A DNA stretch of 64,000 bases from Flavobacteriaceae bacterium. Lineage in GTDB: Bacteria > Bacteroidota > Bacteroidia > Flavobacteriales > Flavobacteriaceae. Shown here piece after piece: positions 19,257-28,386 of this stretch. The stretch is from the NCBI GenBank assembly GCA_029238515.1, contig JAQWFW010000027.1:1-64000 (forward strand), written 5' to 3'. Position 1 is the stretch's first letter, and every line of letters begins with the position of its first letter. The position numbers and the translations under genes were made by a program. The notes beneath the pieces are model-generated. The model saw only the letters and a list, made by a program, of their open reading frames with translations, was not told the DNA's origin and did no database searches.

Positions 19257-19943
19257 ATGAAACTTCAACAACATAAAAGCTGGAACGAAATCAAAACCAA
19301 CGACTCTTGGGCCATTTTTAAAATTATGGGTGAGTTTGTCAATGGGTTTGAAAGAATGAGTAAAATTGGCCCTTGTGTTTCTATCTTTGGGTCTGCGCGC
19401 ACCAAAACAGATGATAAATATTACCAATTGGCGGTAGATACTGCTAAAGCTATTGTGCAATCTGGCTATGGCGTCATAACCGGTGGAGGACCTGGAATTA
19501 TGGAAGCTGGAAACAAAGGTGCAAATTTGGCCGAAGGAACATCTGTGGGATTAAATATAGACCTGCCGTTTGAGCAACACGACAACCCTTACATTGATAG
19601 CGATAAAAGTCTAGATTTTGATTATTTCTTTGTACGAAAAGTCATGTTTGTCAAATACTCACAGGGTTTTGTAGTGATGCCCGGCGGTTTTGGAACCCTT
19701 GACGAACTCTTTGAAGCCATCACATTGATTCAAACCAACAAAATAGAAAAATTCCCCATCATCCTTGTAGGGTCTTCTTTTTGGGGTGGATTGGTCGATT
19801 GGATCAAACAAACCTTACGCGACGAGTACAAAACAATCAGTCCTGAGGATTTAGACTTAATACACACGGTTGACACACCAGAAGAGGTTACAGCCATTTT
19901 AGACACGTTTTACAAACAATATCAACTTAGCCCAAACTTCTAA
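19257..19943 (+). CDS. LOG-family/TIGR00730 Rossmann-fold protein
   Basis: GGGPGIMEAGNKGA and MPGGFGTLDELFEAIT (PGGxGTxxE). Confidence 0.92.
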   Translation: MKLQQHKSWNEIKTNDSWAIFKIMGEFVNGFERMSKIGPCVSIFGSARTKTDDKYYQLAVDTAKAIVQSGYGVITGGGPGIMEAGNKGANLAEGTSVGLNIDLPFEQHDNPYIDSDKSLDFDYFFVRKVMFVKYSQGFVVMPGGFGTLDELFEAITLIQTNKIEKFPIILVGSSFWGGLVDWIKQTLRDEYKTISPEDLDLIHTVDTPEEVTAILDTFYKQYQLSPNF

Positions 19944-19987
19944 TTGTCATCAGCGCGTTAAAATCAATAAAAGTACATCTTATTTCA

Positions 19988-22807
19988 TTGTCCCTATCTC
20001 TTGTTTTAGGTGGCATTCATCTTGGCTATGGACAACATCAGGCCAAAATTGATGCAGAACTACATACAGATACGCATCAGATTCATGTCAAACACAACTT
20101 AGTTTTTAATAATGCTTTTGAGCGCCCAATCAATGCACTTTATCTAACGGATTGGGTATCAAGTTACAGCAGTCCTACCACTCCACTAGTAAAGAAATTT
20201 CTTAATGAATTTGACACCAATTTGTACATCGCAAAGCCAAAACATCGCGGATACACAAAAATTAGTAGCATCAAAAGTTTAGAGCATGGCGATTTAATAT
20301 TTTATCACTTAAAAAACCAAGAAGATATTCTTAAAATTGAGCTTAAAACACCATTACTTCCTAATGAATCCATCACCCTAGACATGGAGTACATGCTAAA
20401 AATTCAAAGTGATCGATTCACCGATTATGGTGTGGATAAAAAAGGAAATTATGCCCTCGATACTTGGTATTTAACACCAGCTGTATTTGATGGAAAAAAC
20501 TGGAAATTATACAGCAATCAAAATTTGGATGACTTATATGCACCGGCAGTTGACACGCAATTAAACATCACTATCCCTGATACGTATTATTTGAACTCTG
20601 CATTGAATAAAGTAAGGACCGTAAAAAACAATGGCTCTAAAGTGATACAACTGGAAGGATTGGGAGTTAAGGACGCAAAAATATTCATTACTTCTGAGCC
20701 ATTCGAATCTTATGCTTTGGATAATTTGACAGTGGTAACTAATGCGAAGAATAAAAAAATTGAGGAGAAAAAAGAAAAAGAATATTTAGAAAAAATTACG
20801 GATTTTTTAAATCAAAATGTCGGCCCATATCCAAAAGAAAAACTTCTGCTTTCATCTATTGAATTAAAGAAAAATACGCTTTATGGCTTAACTTTTTTGC
20901 CAGATTTTTTATCTCCTTTTACGAATGAATTTAAACACGAAATTACACTAGCCGAAAACATCATAAAAAAATACCTCGATCAAGTTTTGGTGCTAGATAC
21001 TAGAAAAGAATATTGGCTGAAAAGTGGTTTCGAATTGCTTTTGTTGATGCAATACATCGATACCTACTACCCCAACCAAAAACTTTTAGGAAAATTTGCA
21101 AATATTTGGGGGGTTAGAAGTTTCAATTTTTCTAAATTAAAGTACACAGAACAATACCGTCTCACCTACTACCAAATGATACGAACAGGTCGTGATCAAG
21201 CGCTAAATTCCAAAAGAGAAGAATTGATTAATTTCAATCAATTGCATGCAGCAAAATTTAAAGCAGGCATAAGTCTGATGTACCTTATGGCTTATTTGGA
21301 AGAAGAAAATACGCTGAATTGGATTCAAGAATTTGTAAACTTAAAACAATTTCAACCCACATCTACAGCTGAATTTAAATCCTATTTATCTCAAAAAACA
21401 AATCGAAATATTGATTGGTTTTTTGATGATTTTGTAACTCAACCTTTGAGTTCAGATTATAAATTTGGGGAAATTTCTAGAGATGAAGATTCTATTCGTT
21501 TCATTATTAAAAACCTTAAAAAAGGAAAATTCCCCGTCACTTTATCGACCCTAAAAAATGGAGAGGTATTGAGCACAGAATGGCTGGAAGGTTTTACTAA
21601 AAAACAAAAAAAATCAGTTGCGAACAACGGCGCAGATCAGCTTGTGCTGAATTATAACCATACAGCTCCAGAATTTAACAGGCGCAACAATTGGAAGCGC
21701 ATCGACAAAACTGGGCTATTCAACAAGCCTCTACAACTACGTTTTTTGAGAGATGTTGAAGATCCATCAAAAACACAAATCTATGCTATTCCTATAGCCG
21801 AATTCCAAAATATTTATGATGGTTTAAAACTGGGAATAAACTTCAACAATAGAGGGATTTTGGCAAAACCTTTTCTTTACGGAATTGCTCCTGTTTATGG
21901 GACAGAATCCAAAACAATTACAGGTTTTGCAAAGGTAATATTCAATATTTTTCACGAAAATACTGCCTTGTACAAAACCATGTTTGGGCTTACAGTAGAC
22001 CGCTCGAGTTTTGATTATGGCGCGTTCATTACAAAAATTCAACCCTATATTCAGTTTCAGTTTCGTGAGCCAAACAATTTGCGCTCAAATGCATTGAAAA
22101 AATTAACATTTCGATATTTCAGTATCCAAAAAGATGAATCTAGAAGTGTGTTAGACGAAAACACTATTCCACCTTACAATGTATTGAATTTGCGGTATTT
22201 AAGCTTAGATAACAGCATCAATAAATTCAATAAATGGATGGTCGATTTACAGTTTTCTAATGATTTTGGAAAACTAAATACGAGTTATGAAATTAGGAAA
22301 AGAACACCTAAAGACCGCCACTATAATTTGAGGTTATTTGCGGGTGCATTTTTATACAACTCCTTGCCAATTGATGAAAATAATTTCAATTTTGCATTGG
22401 ATCGACCAACAGATTATCTTTTTGAATACAACTACATTGGGCAATCGGAATCTTCGGGAATTCTAGCACAACAATTGGTTACTGCAGATGGTGGTTTTAA
22501 GTCCAAAATCGATCCTGGTTTTGCTAATCAATGGCTAACAACACTAAATGGAAGCGCTTCTATTTGGCGCTATGTTCAAGCATTTGGGGACGTTGGACTC
22601 ATAAAAAACAAGGGGGGAGATGTGTTTTTTGCATACGATACTGGTTTTCGTGTGGATTTAATCACAGATTATTTTGAAGTTTATTTTCCTATGTACTCTA
22701 ACCGCGGTTGGGAAATCAATCAGTCTAATTATGCACAACGAATCCGTTTTGTATTCACTACAGACTTTTCTGCCCTTGCAAGTTTATTTACTAGAAAATG
22801 GTTCTAG
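19988..22807 (+). CDS. M1-aminopeptidase-like secreted/outer-membrane-associated protein; start codon uncertain
   Basis: ORF track begins at TTG inside a signal-peptide-like stretch (SLSLVLGGIHLGYGQ); M1-like N-terminal beta region. No clear HExxH zinc motif seen. Confidence 0.6.
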   Translation: MSLSLVLGGIHLGYGQHQAKIDAELHTDTHQIHVKHNLVFNNAFERPINALYLTDWVSSYSSPTTPLVKKFLNEFDTNLYIAKPKHRGYTKISSIKSLEHGDLIFYHLKNQEDILKIELKTPLLPNESITLDMEYMLKIQSDRFTDYGVDKKGNYALDTWYLTPAVFDGKNWKLYSNQNLDDLYAPAVDTQLNITIPDTYYLNSALNKVRTVKNNGSKVIQLEGLGVKDAKIFITSEPFESYALDNLTVVTNAKNKKIEEKKEKEYLEKITDFLNQNVGPYPKEKLLLSSIELKKNTLYGLTFLPDFLSPFTNEFKHEITLAENIIKKYLDQVLVLDTRKEYWLKSGFELLLLMQYIDTYYPNQKLLGKFANIWGVRSFNFSKLKYTEQYRLTYYQMIRTGRDQALNSKREELINFNQLHAAKFKAGISLMYLMAYLEEENTLNWIQEFVNLKQFQPTSTAEFKSYLSQKTNRNIDWFFDDFVTQPLSSDYKFGEISRDEDSIRFIIKNLKKGKFPVTLSTLKNGEVLSTEWLEGFTKKQKKSVANNGADQLVLNYNHTAPEFNRRNNWKRIDKTGLFNKPLQLRFLRDVEDPSKTQIYAIPIAEFQNIYDGLKLGINFNNRGILAKPFLYGIAPVYGTESKTITGFAKVIFNIFHENTALYKTMFGLTVDRSSFDYGAFITKIQPYIQFQFREPNNLRSNALKKLTFRYFSIQKDESRSVLDENTIPPYNVLNLRYLSLDNSINKFNKWMVDLQFSNDFGKLNTSYEIRKRTPKDRHYNLRLFAGAFLYNSLPIDENNFNFALDRPTDYLFEYNYIGQSESSGILAQQLVTADGGFKSKIDPGFANQWLTTLNGSASIWRYVQAFGDVGLIKNKGGDVFFAYDTGFRVDLITDYFEVYFPMYSNRGWEINQSNYAQRIRFVFTTDFSALASLFTRKWF

Positions 22808-22939
22808 TATTTAAATATTTTTTAAAGGAAATTCGATTTTATTGAAAATAGTTCATGTAAAGTTATTATAACAGTAATTTCTTTTCGAATTATTCAATTG
22901 TTTCACTTTTTGAAGGTTGATTCATATCCTTATATTTCC

Positions 22940-22947
22940 TATATTTG
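22940..22947 (+). promoter_or_regulatory. Bacteroidota promoter -7 (TATATTTG) with a TTG 20 nt upstream
   Basis: TANNTTTG match with TTG at 22917-22919. Confidence 0.5.
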
Positions 22948-22969
22948 CAAAAAAATTTAACCACAACCA

Positions 22970-25381
22970 ATGTCCACCAAAAACGAGCTCACTAAGAACA
23001 TAACTTTTGAAGAGTTTCGCTCTGAAATATTGAAGGACTATGAAATAGCCGTTACAAGCCGAGAATGCAGCTTATTGGGGCGACGTGAAGTACTCACAGG
23101 AAAAGCAAAATTTGGTATTTTTGGCGATGGGAAAGAGCTCCCTCAATTAGCTTGGTCCAAAGCATTTAAAAATGGTGATTTCCGATCTGGATATTACCGC
23201 GATCAAACATTCATGATGGCGATTGGTTCTTTAACTGTAGAACAGTTTTTTGCCGGATTGTATGCCCATACCGATATCGACTTCGATCCAATGAGTGCCG
23301 GACGTCAGATGGGTGGTCACTTTGTTACTCATTCTTTGGATGAAAATTACAATTGGAAAAATTTAACAGAACAAAAAAACTCTAGTTCTGATATTTCGCC
23401 AACAGCCGCACAAATGCCTCGATTGTTGGGTTTAGCACAAGCATCTAAGGTGTACAAAAATTTAAGTGGTTTCGACACTCAAAAGTTTTCGAATGAAGGT
23501 AAAGAAGTTGCTTGGGGAACAATAGGTAATGCTAGTACTAGTGAAGGGTTATTTTTTGAAACTATAAATGCTGCGGGGGTTTTACAAGTTCCAATGGTGA
23601 TTAGTGTTTGGGATGATGATTACGGTATTTCTGTACATGCAAAACACCAAACAACCAAAGAAAATATATCTAAAATCCTCAGTGGATTTCAAAGAGATGA
23701 AAATGACAAGGGCTATGAAATTCTAAATGTAAAAGGTTGGGATTATGTAGAACTCATAAATACCTATGAAAAAGCTGGGCAAATTGCGCGAGAGGAACAT
23801 GTTCCAGTACTGATTCATGTGAATGAACTTACACAACCGCAGGGACACTCTACTTCAGGTTCGCACGAACGCTACAAAGAACCCAAACGTTTACAATGGG
23901 AACGCGCCCATGATTGCAATACAAAATTCAAGAACTGGATTGTTACCAATAACATTGCTACAGAAGATGAATTGTTTGATCTAGAGAAGCAAATAAAGAC
24001 CAAAGTCAAAGAAGGAAAAATAAAAGCTTGGAATAACTTTCTGAACCCCATTAAATCTGAACGAACAACCGTTATTGATTTAATTCGTGCTGCAGCTGTG
24101 CAGTCACCACAAAAAGTATTCATTGAAAAAGAGGTCTCAAATTTAGAAGCTCTTAAAGAACCCATGCGCAAAGACGTTTTGGGTGTGTCGCGAAGCATTT
24201 TAAAATACCTCATTAATGATGATTCTTCCGAAAAACAAGCGCTGATTTCTTGGATTAATGAATATACTAAAAACACACAAATAAAATACAGCAGTTTACT
24301 GTACAGTGAGTCCCCAAAAAGACCCGAAAATATTGAAGCCATTACACCAACATATGATACTAATTCAGAGTTTGTCGATGGCCGTATTATTTTACGAGAT
24401 AACTTTGATAAAATTTTTGCAAAACATCCTGATGTGCTTATTTTCGGTCAAGATTCAGGAGCTATAGGGGATGTAAATCAAGGATTGGAAGGGCTACAAG
24501 AAAAATATGGAGAAACACGTATTGCAGATGTTGGAATCCGTGAAGCCACGATCATAGGGCAAGGGATTGGAATGGCCTTACGTGGACTTCGTCCAATTGC
24601 TGAAATTCAATACTTAGATTATATCCTTTATGCACTTCAAACCATAAGTGATGATCTTGCTACCCTTCACTACAGAACTTTAGGAAAACAAAAAGCACCA
24701 ATGATCATCAGAACAAGAGGACATCGATTGGAAGGTATCTGGCATTCTGGATCTCCAATGGGTAGTATTTTAGGGCTGATTAGAGGGGTCAATGTACTTG
24801 TTCCTAGAAACATGACAAAAGCTGCTGGATTTTATAATACTTTATTAGAAAGTGATCAACCTGCGCTAGTTGTTGAATGCCTTAACGGATATCGATTGAA
24901 AGAGAAAAAACCCAACAATTTAGGGGTGTTCAAAACAAAAATTGGCGAAATCGAAAACATTAAAGACGGAAATGATCTTACAATAGTTTCTTATGGTTCA
25001 ACTCTACGTATCGTCGAACAAACAGCACGAGAACTTTTAGAAGTTGGCATCGATGTAGAAGTTATAGACGTTCAGTCTCTAATTCCTTTTGATTTAAACC
25101 AAGACATTGTAAAAAGTATTGCAAAAACAAACCGACTACTCATTGTAGACGAGGATGTTCCTGGCGGTGCATCGGCTTATATTTTGACCGAAATCTTAAA
25201 ACAAGAAAACGCCTACGAGCTTTTGGATAGCAAACCTGAAACTTTAACTGCTCAACCCCACCGTCCTGCCTACGGATCTGATGGTGACTACTTTAGCAAA
25301 CCTTCAAAAGAAGATGTTTTTGAAGCGGCATACGAAATTATGCATGAAGCCGACCCAAACACATACCCCAAACTTCGTTAG
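22970..25381 (+). CDS. Fused alpha/beta E1 component of branched-chain 2-oxoacid dehydrogenase
   Basis: N-terminal E1-alpha-like (FGDGKELPQLAWSKAFKNGDFRSGYYRDQTFMMA) and C-terminal transketolase beta half (VLIFGQDSGAIGDVNQGLEGLQEKYGETRIADVGIREATIIGQGIGMAL). Confidence 0.9.
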   Translation: MSTKNELTKNITFEEFRSEILKDYEIAVTSRECSLLGRREVLTGKAKFGIFGDGKELPQLAWSKAFKNGDFRSGYYRDQTFMMAIGSLTVEQFFAGLYAHTDIDFDPMSAGRQMGGHFVTHSLDENYNWKNLTEQKNSSSDISPTAAQMPRLLGLAQASKVYKNLSGFDTQKFSNEGKEVAWGTIGNASTSEGLFFETINAAGVLQVPMVISVWDDDYGISVHAKHQTTKENISKILSGFQRDENDKGYEILNVKGWDYVELINTYEKAGQIAREEHVPVLIHVNELTQPQGHSTSGSHERYKEPKRLQWERAHDCNTKFKNWIVTNNIATEDELFDLEKQIKTKVKEGKIKAWNNFLNPIKSERTTVIDLIRAAAVQSPQKVFIEKEVSNLEALKEPMRKDVLGVSRSILKYLINDDSSEKQALISWINEYTKNTQIKYSSLLYSESPKRPENIEAITPTYDTNSEFVDGRIILRDNFDKIFAKHPDVLIFGQDSGAIGDVNQGLEGLQEKYGETRIADVGIREATIIGQGIGMALRGLRPIAEIQYLDYILYALQTISDDLATLHYRTLGKQKAPMIIRTRGHRLEGIWHSGSPMGSILGLIRGVNVLVPRNMTKAAGFYNTLLESDQPALVVECLNGYRLKEKKPNNLGVFKTKIGEIENIKDGNDLTIVSYGSTLRIVEQTARELLEVGIDVEVIDVQSLIPFDLNQDIVKSIAKTNRLLIVDEDVPGGASAYILTEILKQENAYELLDSKPETLTAQPHRPAYGSDGDYFSKPSKEDVFEAAYEIMHEADPNTYPKLR

Positions 25382-25452
25382 TATTGTTCTGGTTGCACAA
25401 AACGCCCAAAAATTGTAATATTACAGTATAAATCAAAAAGGTTTTTGCTTTA

Positions 25453-26940
25453 ATGAAACAACAAGACAACCATTCCTCAGATCCCAAACATGTGCATATT
25501 GTAGAAAATCAAGAACTTTCTATTGGTGAGGCACTCATTCCAGTCATAGCATTGGTATTGATGTTATTTTATAATGTATTTTTTGTCTTTGGTGATGATG
25601 CACTAAGCGGAAGCAATCAGTTTATTCTCTTGCTTGGCGCTGCTGTTGCCGCGGTTGTTGGATTTTTCAATAAAGTAAGCTACCGTCAAATGATAGACGA
25701 AGTCGCCGAGAATTTAAAAACCACAACTGGTGCTTTACTCATCTTACTCATGGTGGGGGCTCTAGCAGGAACTTGGCTTGTGAGTGGTATAATTCCGACC
25801 ATGATTTATTATGGCCTTCAGATTTTAAATCCAACATTTTTTCTAGTAGCGTGTGTACTTATTTGTGCTGTAATTTCTATTGCAACAGGTAGCAGCTGGA
25901 CTACTAGTGCAACAGTAGGTATAGCACTTATTGGAATAGGTGAAACGCTAGGTATTTCTTTGGGAATGACCGCCGGTGCTGTGCTTTCTGGCGCATATTT
26001 TGGCGATAAAATGTCACCTCTTAGCGATACCACAAACCTTGCACCTGCAATGGCTGGTGGCGATTTGTTTGAGCACATCAAATACATGACCATTACTACA
26101 GTACCAACCTTTGTTGTTACATTAATTTTATTTTTGATTATTGGTCTAAATCTTGATGTTTCAGGAACCCCCGATATTTCAGATAAGCTAAAAGCTATTA
26201 GCAATGCATTTCATATTTCCCCGCTCCTCTTTATTGTTCCCTTGATTGTTATTGTTTTAATTATCAAAAAAACACCACCATTAGTAGCTTTACTTCTGGG
26301 AACACTTTTAGCTGCAATTGCAGCAATTATTGCACAACCACATATTTTGATGCAAATTGCTGGAGTAGAAACCCTTGACTTTAAATCCGCATACAAAGGC
26401 GTCATGCAAGCCATGACTGTAGATACCGCCGTGGAAACTTCAAGTGTCGAACTTAACGATTTATTTTCTTCAGGTGGCATGAGCGGTATGCTCGGAACCA
26501 TTTGGCTCATCATTTGTGCTATGGTTTTTGGTGGCGTGATGGATGCTATCGGTGCGCTATCGCGTATTAGTAAAGCTTTGTTGAATTTGGCGTCTACAAC
26601 CTTTGGACTTTTTGCCAGTACTGTCGCCAGTTGTTTGGCACTGAATGTAACAGCATCAGATCAGTACCTTGCATTGGTCGTACCAGGAAAAATGTTTAAA
26701 AAAGCATACAAAGACAAAGGATTGGCTCCTGAAAACTTAAGCCGTACCCTTGAAGACTCAGGGACAGTAACTTCGGTCTTGGTTCCTTGGAATACATGTG
26801 GTGCTTATCAAAGCGGAGTATTAGGTGTTTCTGTGGCCGATTATTTCCTCTACGCATTTTTCAATTGGATCAGTCCATTCATGACACTACTGGTCGCTGG
26901 ATTTTCAATTAAAATCAAACAGCTTAAAGCTAAAAGTTAG
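25453..26940 (+). CDS. nhaC: Na+/H+ antiporter NhaC family
   Basis: SGAYFGDKMSPLSDTTNLAPAMAGGDLFEHIKYM, polytopic membrane protein. Confidence 0.9.
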   Translation: MKQQDNHSSDPKHVHIVENQELSIGEALIPVIALVLMLFYNVFFVFGDDALSGSNQFILLLGAAVAAVVGFFNKVSYRQMIDEVAENLKTTTGALLILLMVGALAGTWLVSGIIPTMIYYGLQILNPTFFLVACVLICAVISIATGSSWTTSATVGIALIGIGETLGISLGMTAGAVLSGAYFGDKMSPLSDTTNLAPAMAGGDLFEHIKYMTITTVPTFVVTLILFLIIGLNLDVSGTPDISDKLKAISNAFHISPLLFIVPLIVIVLIIKKTPPLVALLLGTLLAAIAAIIAQPHILMQIAGVETLDFKSAYKGVMQAMTVDTAVETSSVELNDLFSSGGMSGMLGTIWLIICAMVFGGVMDAIGALSRISKALLNLASTTFGLFASTVASCLALNVTASDQYLALVVPGKMFKKAYKDKGLAPENLSRTLEDSGTVTSVLVPWNTCGAYQSGVLGVSVADYFLYAFFNWISPFMTLLVAGFSIKIKQLKAKS

Positions 26941-26985
26941 GCCAACAATTTGGATAACTTTAACTTATAGTAAGATAAAAAATTA

Positions 26986-26993
26986 TAATTTTG
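26986..26993 (+). promoter_or_regulatory. Bacteroidota -7 element (TAATTTTG)
   Basis: TANNTTTG match upstream of the peroxiredoxin ATG (27064). Confidence 0.4.
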
Positions 26994-27063
26994 TATCTGC
27001 AATATTGCCTCAGATCAAGGTTATATTTGTATCAATTATTATTTAATCTTAAAATTTAAAATT

Positions 27064-27702
27064 ATGTCATTTGTAGGAAAAAAATTTCCAAATTTAGCTG
27101 TAGACGCCATGAACGAAATGGGCGATACATTTAAAGTTAATGTTTTGGAAGAAGCCGTTAATAATAAAAAGAAAGTTGTTTTGTTTTGGTATCCAAAAGA
27201 TTTCACTTTTGTTTGCCCAACAGAATTACACGCTTTTGAAGCGGCTAAAGCAGAATTTGAAAAAAGAAATTGTATTGTGATTGGTGCATCATGTGATACC
27301 CCAGAAGTACATTTTGCATGGCTTTCTACGTCAAAAGACAACGGAGGAATTGAAGGCGTTACCTACCCTATTCTTGCCGATTCTAACCGCAACCTTTCAT
27401 CTACGCTTGGAATTTTGGACATTACCAATGAACAATACAACGAAGAAACTGGTGTGGTCACTGTAGAAGGAGATAACGTCACGTATCGAGCAACATACAT
27501 CATTGACGAAGAAGGAACTGTAGTACACGAAAGTGTAAATCATATGCCATTGGGACGTAATGTCGCAGAATTTATTCGTTTGGTAGATGCCTATACACAT
27601 GTACAAGAAAAAGGTGAGGTTTGCCCAGCAAACTGGGAAGAAGGTAAAGATGCCATGCAAGCCAATGCCAAAAGTACAGCCCAATATTTATCATCACACT
27701 AA
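27064..27702 (+). CDS. 2-Cys peroxiredoxin (AhpC/TSA)
   Basis: KDFTFVCPTEL peroxidatic Cys; GEVCPANW resolving Cys. Confidence 0.95.
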   Translation: MSFVGKKFPNLAVDAMNEMGDTFKVNVLEEAVNNKKKVVLFWYPKDFTFVCPTELHAFEAAKAEFEKRNCIVIGASCDTPEVHFAWLSTSKDNGGIEGVTYPILADSNRNLSSTLGILDITNEQYNEETGVVTVEGDNVTYRATYIIDEEGTVVHESVNHMPLGRNVAEFIRLVDAYTHVQEKGEVCPANWEEGKDAMQANAKSTAQYLSSH

Positions 27703-27714
27703 AATCATAACGCT

Positions 27715-28026
27715 ATGCAAGAACTCACGCAAGATAATTTAAAAACTGTAGTCTCGGAACACGATACTGTAGTAGTGCAGTATTCTGCCACTTGGTGTGG
27801 TAATTGCCGCATTATGAAACCTAAAGTGAAAAAATTGGCTGCTGAGCATCCAAACATCAACTTTGTTATTGTTGATGCCGAAAAATTCCCAGAAAGCCGG
27901 AGTTTGGCTAAAGTCGACAACTTGCCCACCTTTGCAACGTTCAAAGGAGGTGCATTCGTAAATCAGGTGCAGACCAATAAATTTGACGTCCTAAAAACCC
28001 TTGTCGATGAAGTTGCCAGTCATTAA
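27715..28026 (+). CDS. Thioredoxin-family protein
   Basis: YSATWCGNCRIMKPKVKKLA; DNLPTFATFKGG. Confidence 0.9.
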   Translation: MQELTQDNLKTVVSEHDTVVVQYSATWCGNCRIMKPKVKKLAAEHPNINFVIVDAEKFPESRSLAKVDNLPTFATFKGGAFVNQVQTNKFDVLKTLVDEVASH

Positions 28027-28264
28027 GCATTTAAACAAATTCATCCAAGACAATGATGAAGATTATATCATTGAAACTCTGGAAACTTTGGAACACCTCA
28101 CGGAAGTTCCAAGTTTAAAAGATGAAGAATTAGATGTGCTTGGCGAGCTGATTTCTAATATGTACGGCGCATTGGAAGTGCATAAAATGATCAAATCTGG
28201 TACTCCAGAAAAAGAAGCGCTCAATGCGTTTATGAAACGGGTATTGGGATCTATTGATAGCTAA
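28007..28264 (+). CDS. Small conserved protein (DUF6952-like)
   Basis: MKLPVIKHLNKFIQDNDEDYIIETLETLEHLTEVPSLKDEELDVLGELISNMYGALEVHKM; overlaps the end of the thioredoxin gene. Confidence 0.75.
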   Translation: MKLPVIKHLNKFIQDNDEDYIIETLETLEHLTEVPSLKDEELDVLGELISNMYGALEVHKMIKSGTPEKEALNAFMKRVLGSIDS

Positions 28265-28286
28265 CATTTTTAATTGCAATGATTCA

Positions 28287-28313
28287 AGCCCACGCTTTGC
28301 GTGGGTTTTTTTG
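28287..28313 (+). terminator. Rho-independent terminator
   Basis: AGCCCACGC-TTT-GCGTGGGTTTTTTTG. Confidence 0.88.
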
Positions 28314-28358
28314 TTCAAAACAAATTTTAAAACTCTTAAAGAAAAAGTTATTAATTTG

Positions 28359-28366
28359 TATTTTTG
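28359..28366 (+). promoter_or_regulatory. Bacteroidota -7 element (TATTTTTG)
   Basis: TANNTTTG match between the terminator and the FtsK ATG at 28387. Confidence 0.45.
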
Positions 28367-28386
28367 TTTTTAACCACAAAAAACAT

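Noticed and set aside
23872-24342. 156-aa minus ORF
   Set aside because: Antisense to the 2-oxoacid dehydrogenase E1 gene; composition typical of a shadow frame.
25818-26513. Minus ORFs of 128 and 100 aa
   Set aside because: Antisense to the nhaC membrane protein gene.
28279-28386. N-terminal extension of FtsK in the ORF track
   Set aside because: It overlaps a strong rho-independent terminator and the -7 element; the ATG at 28387 is the plausible start.
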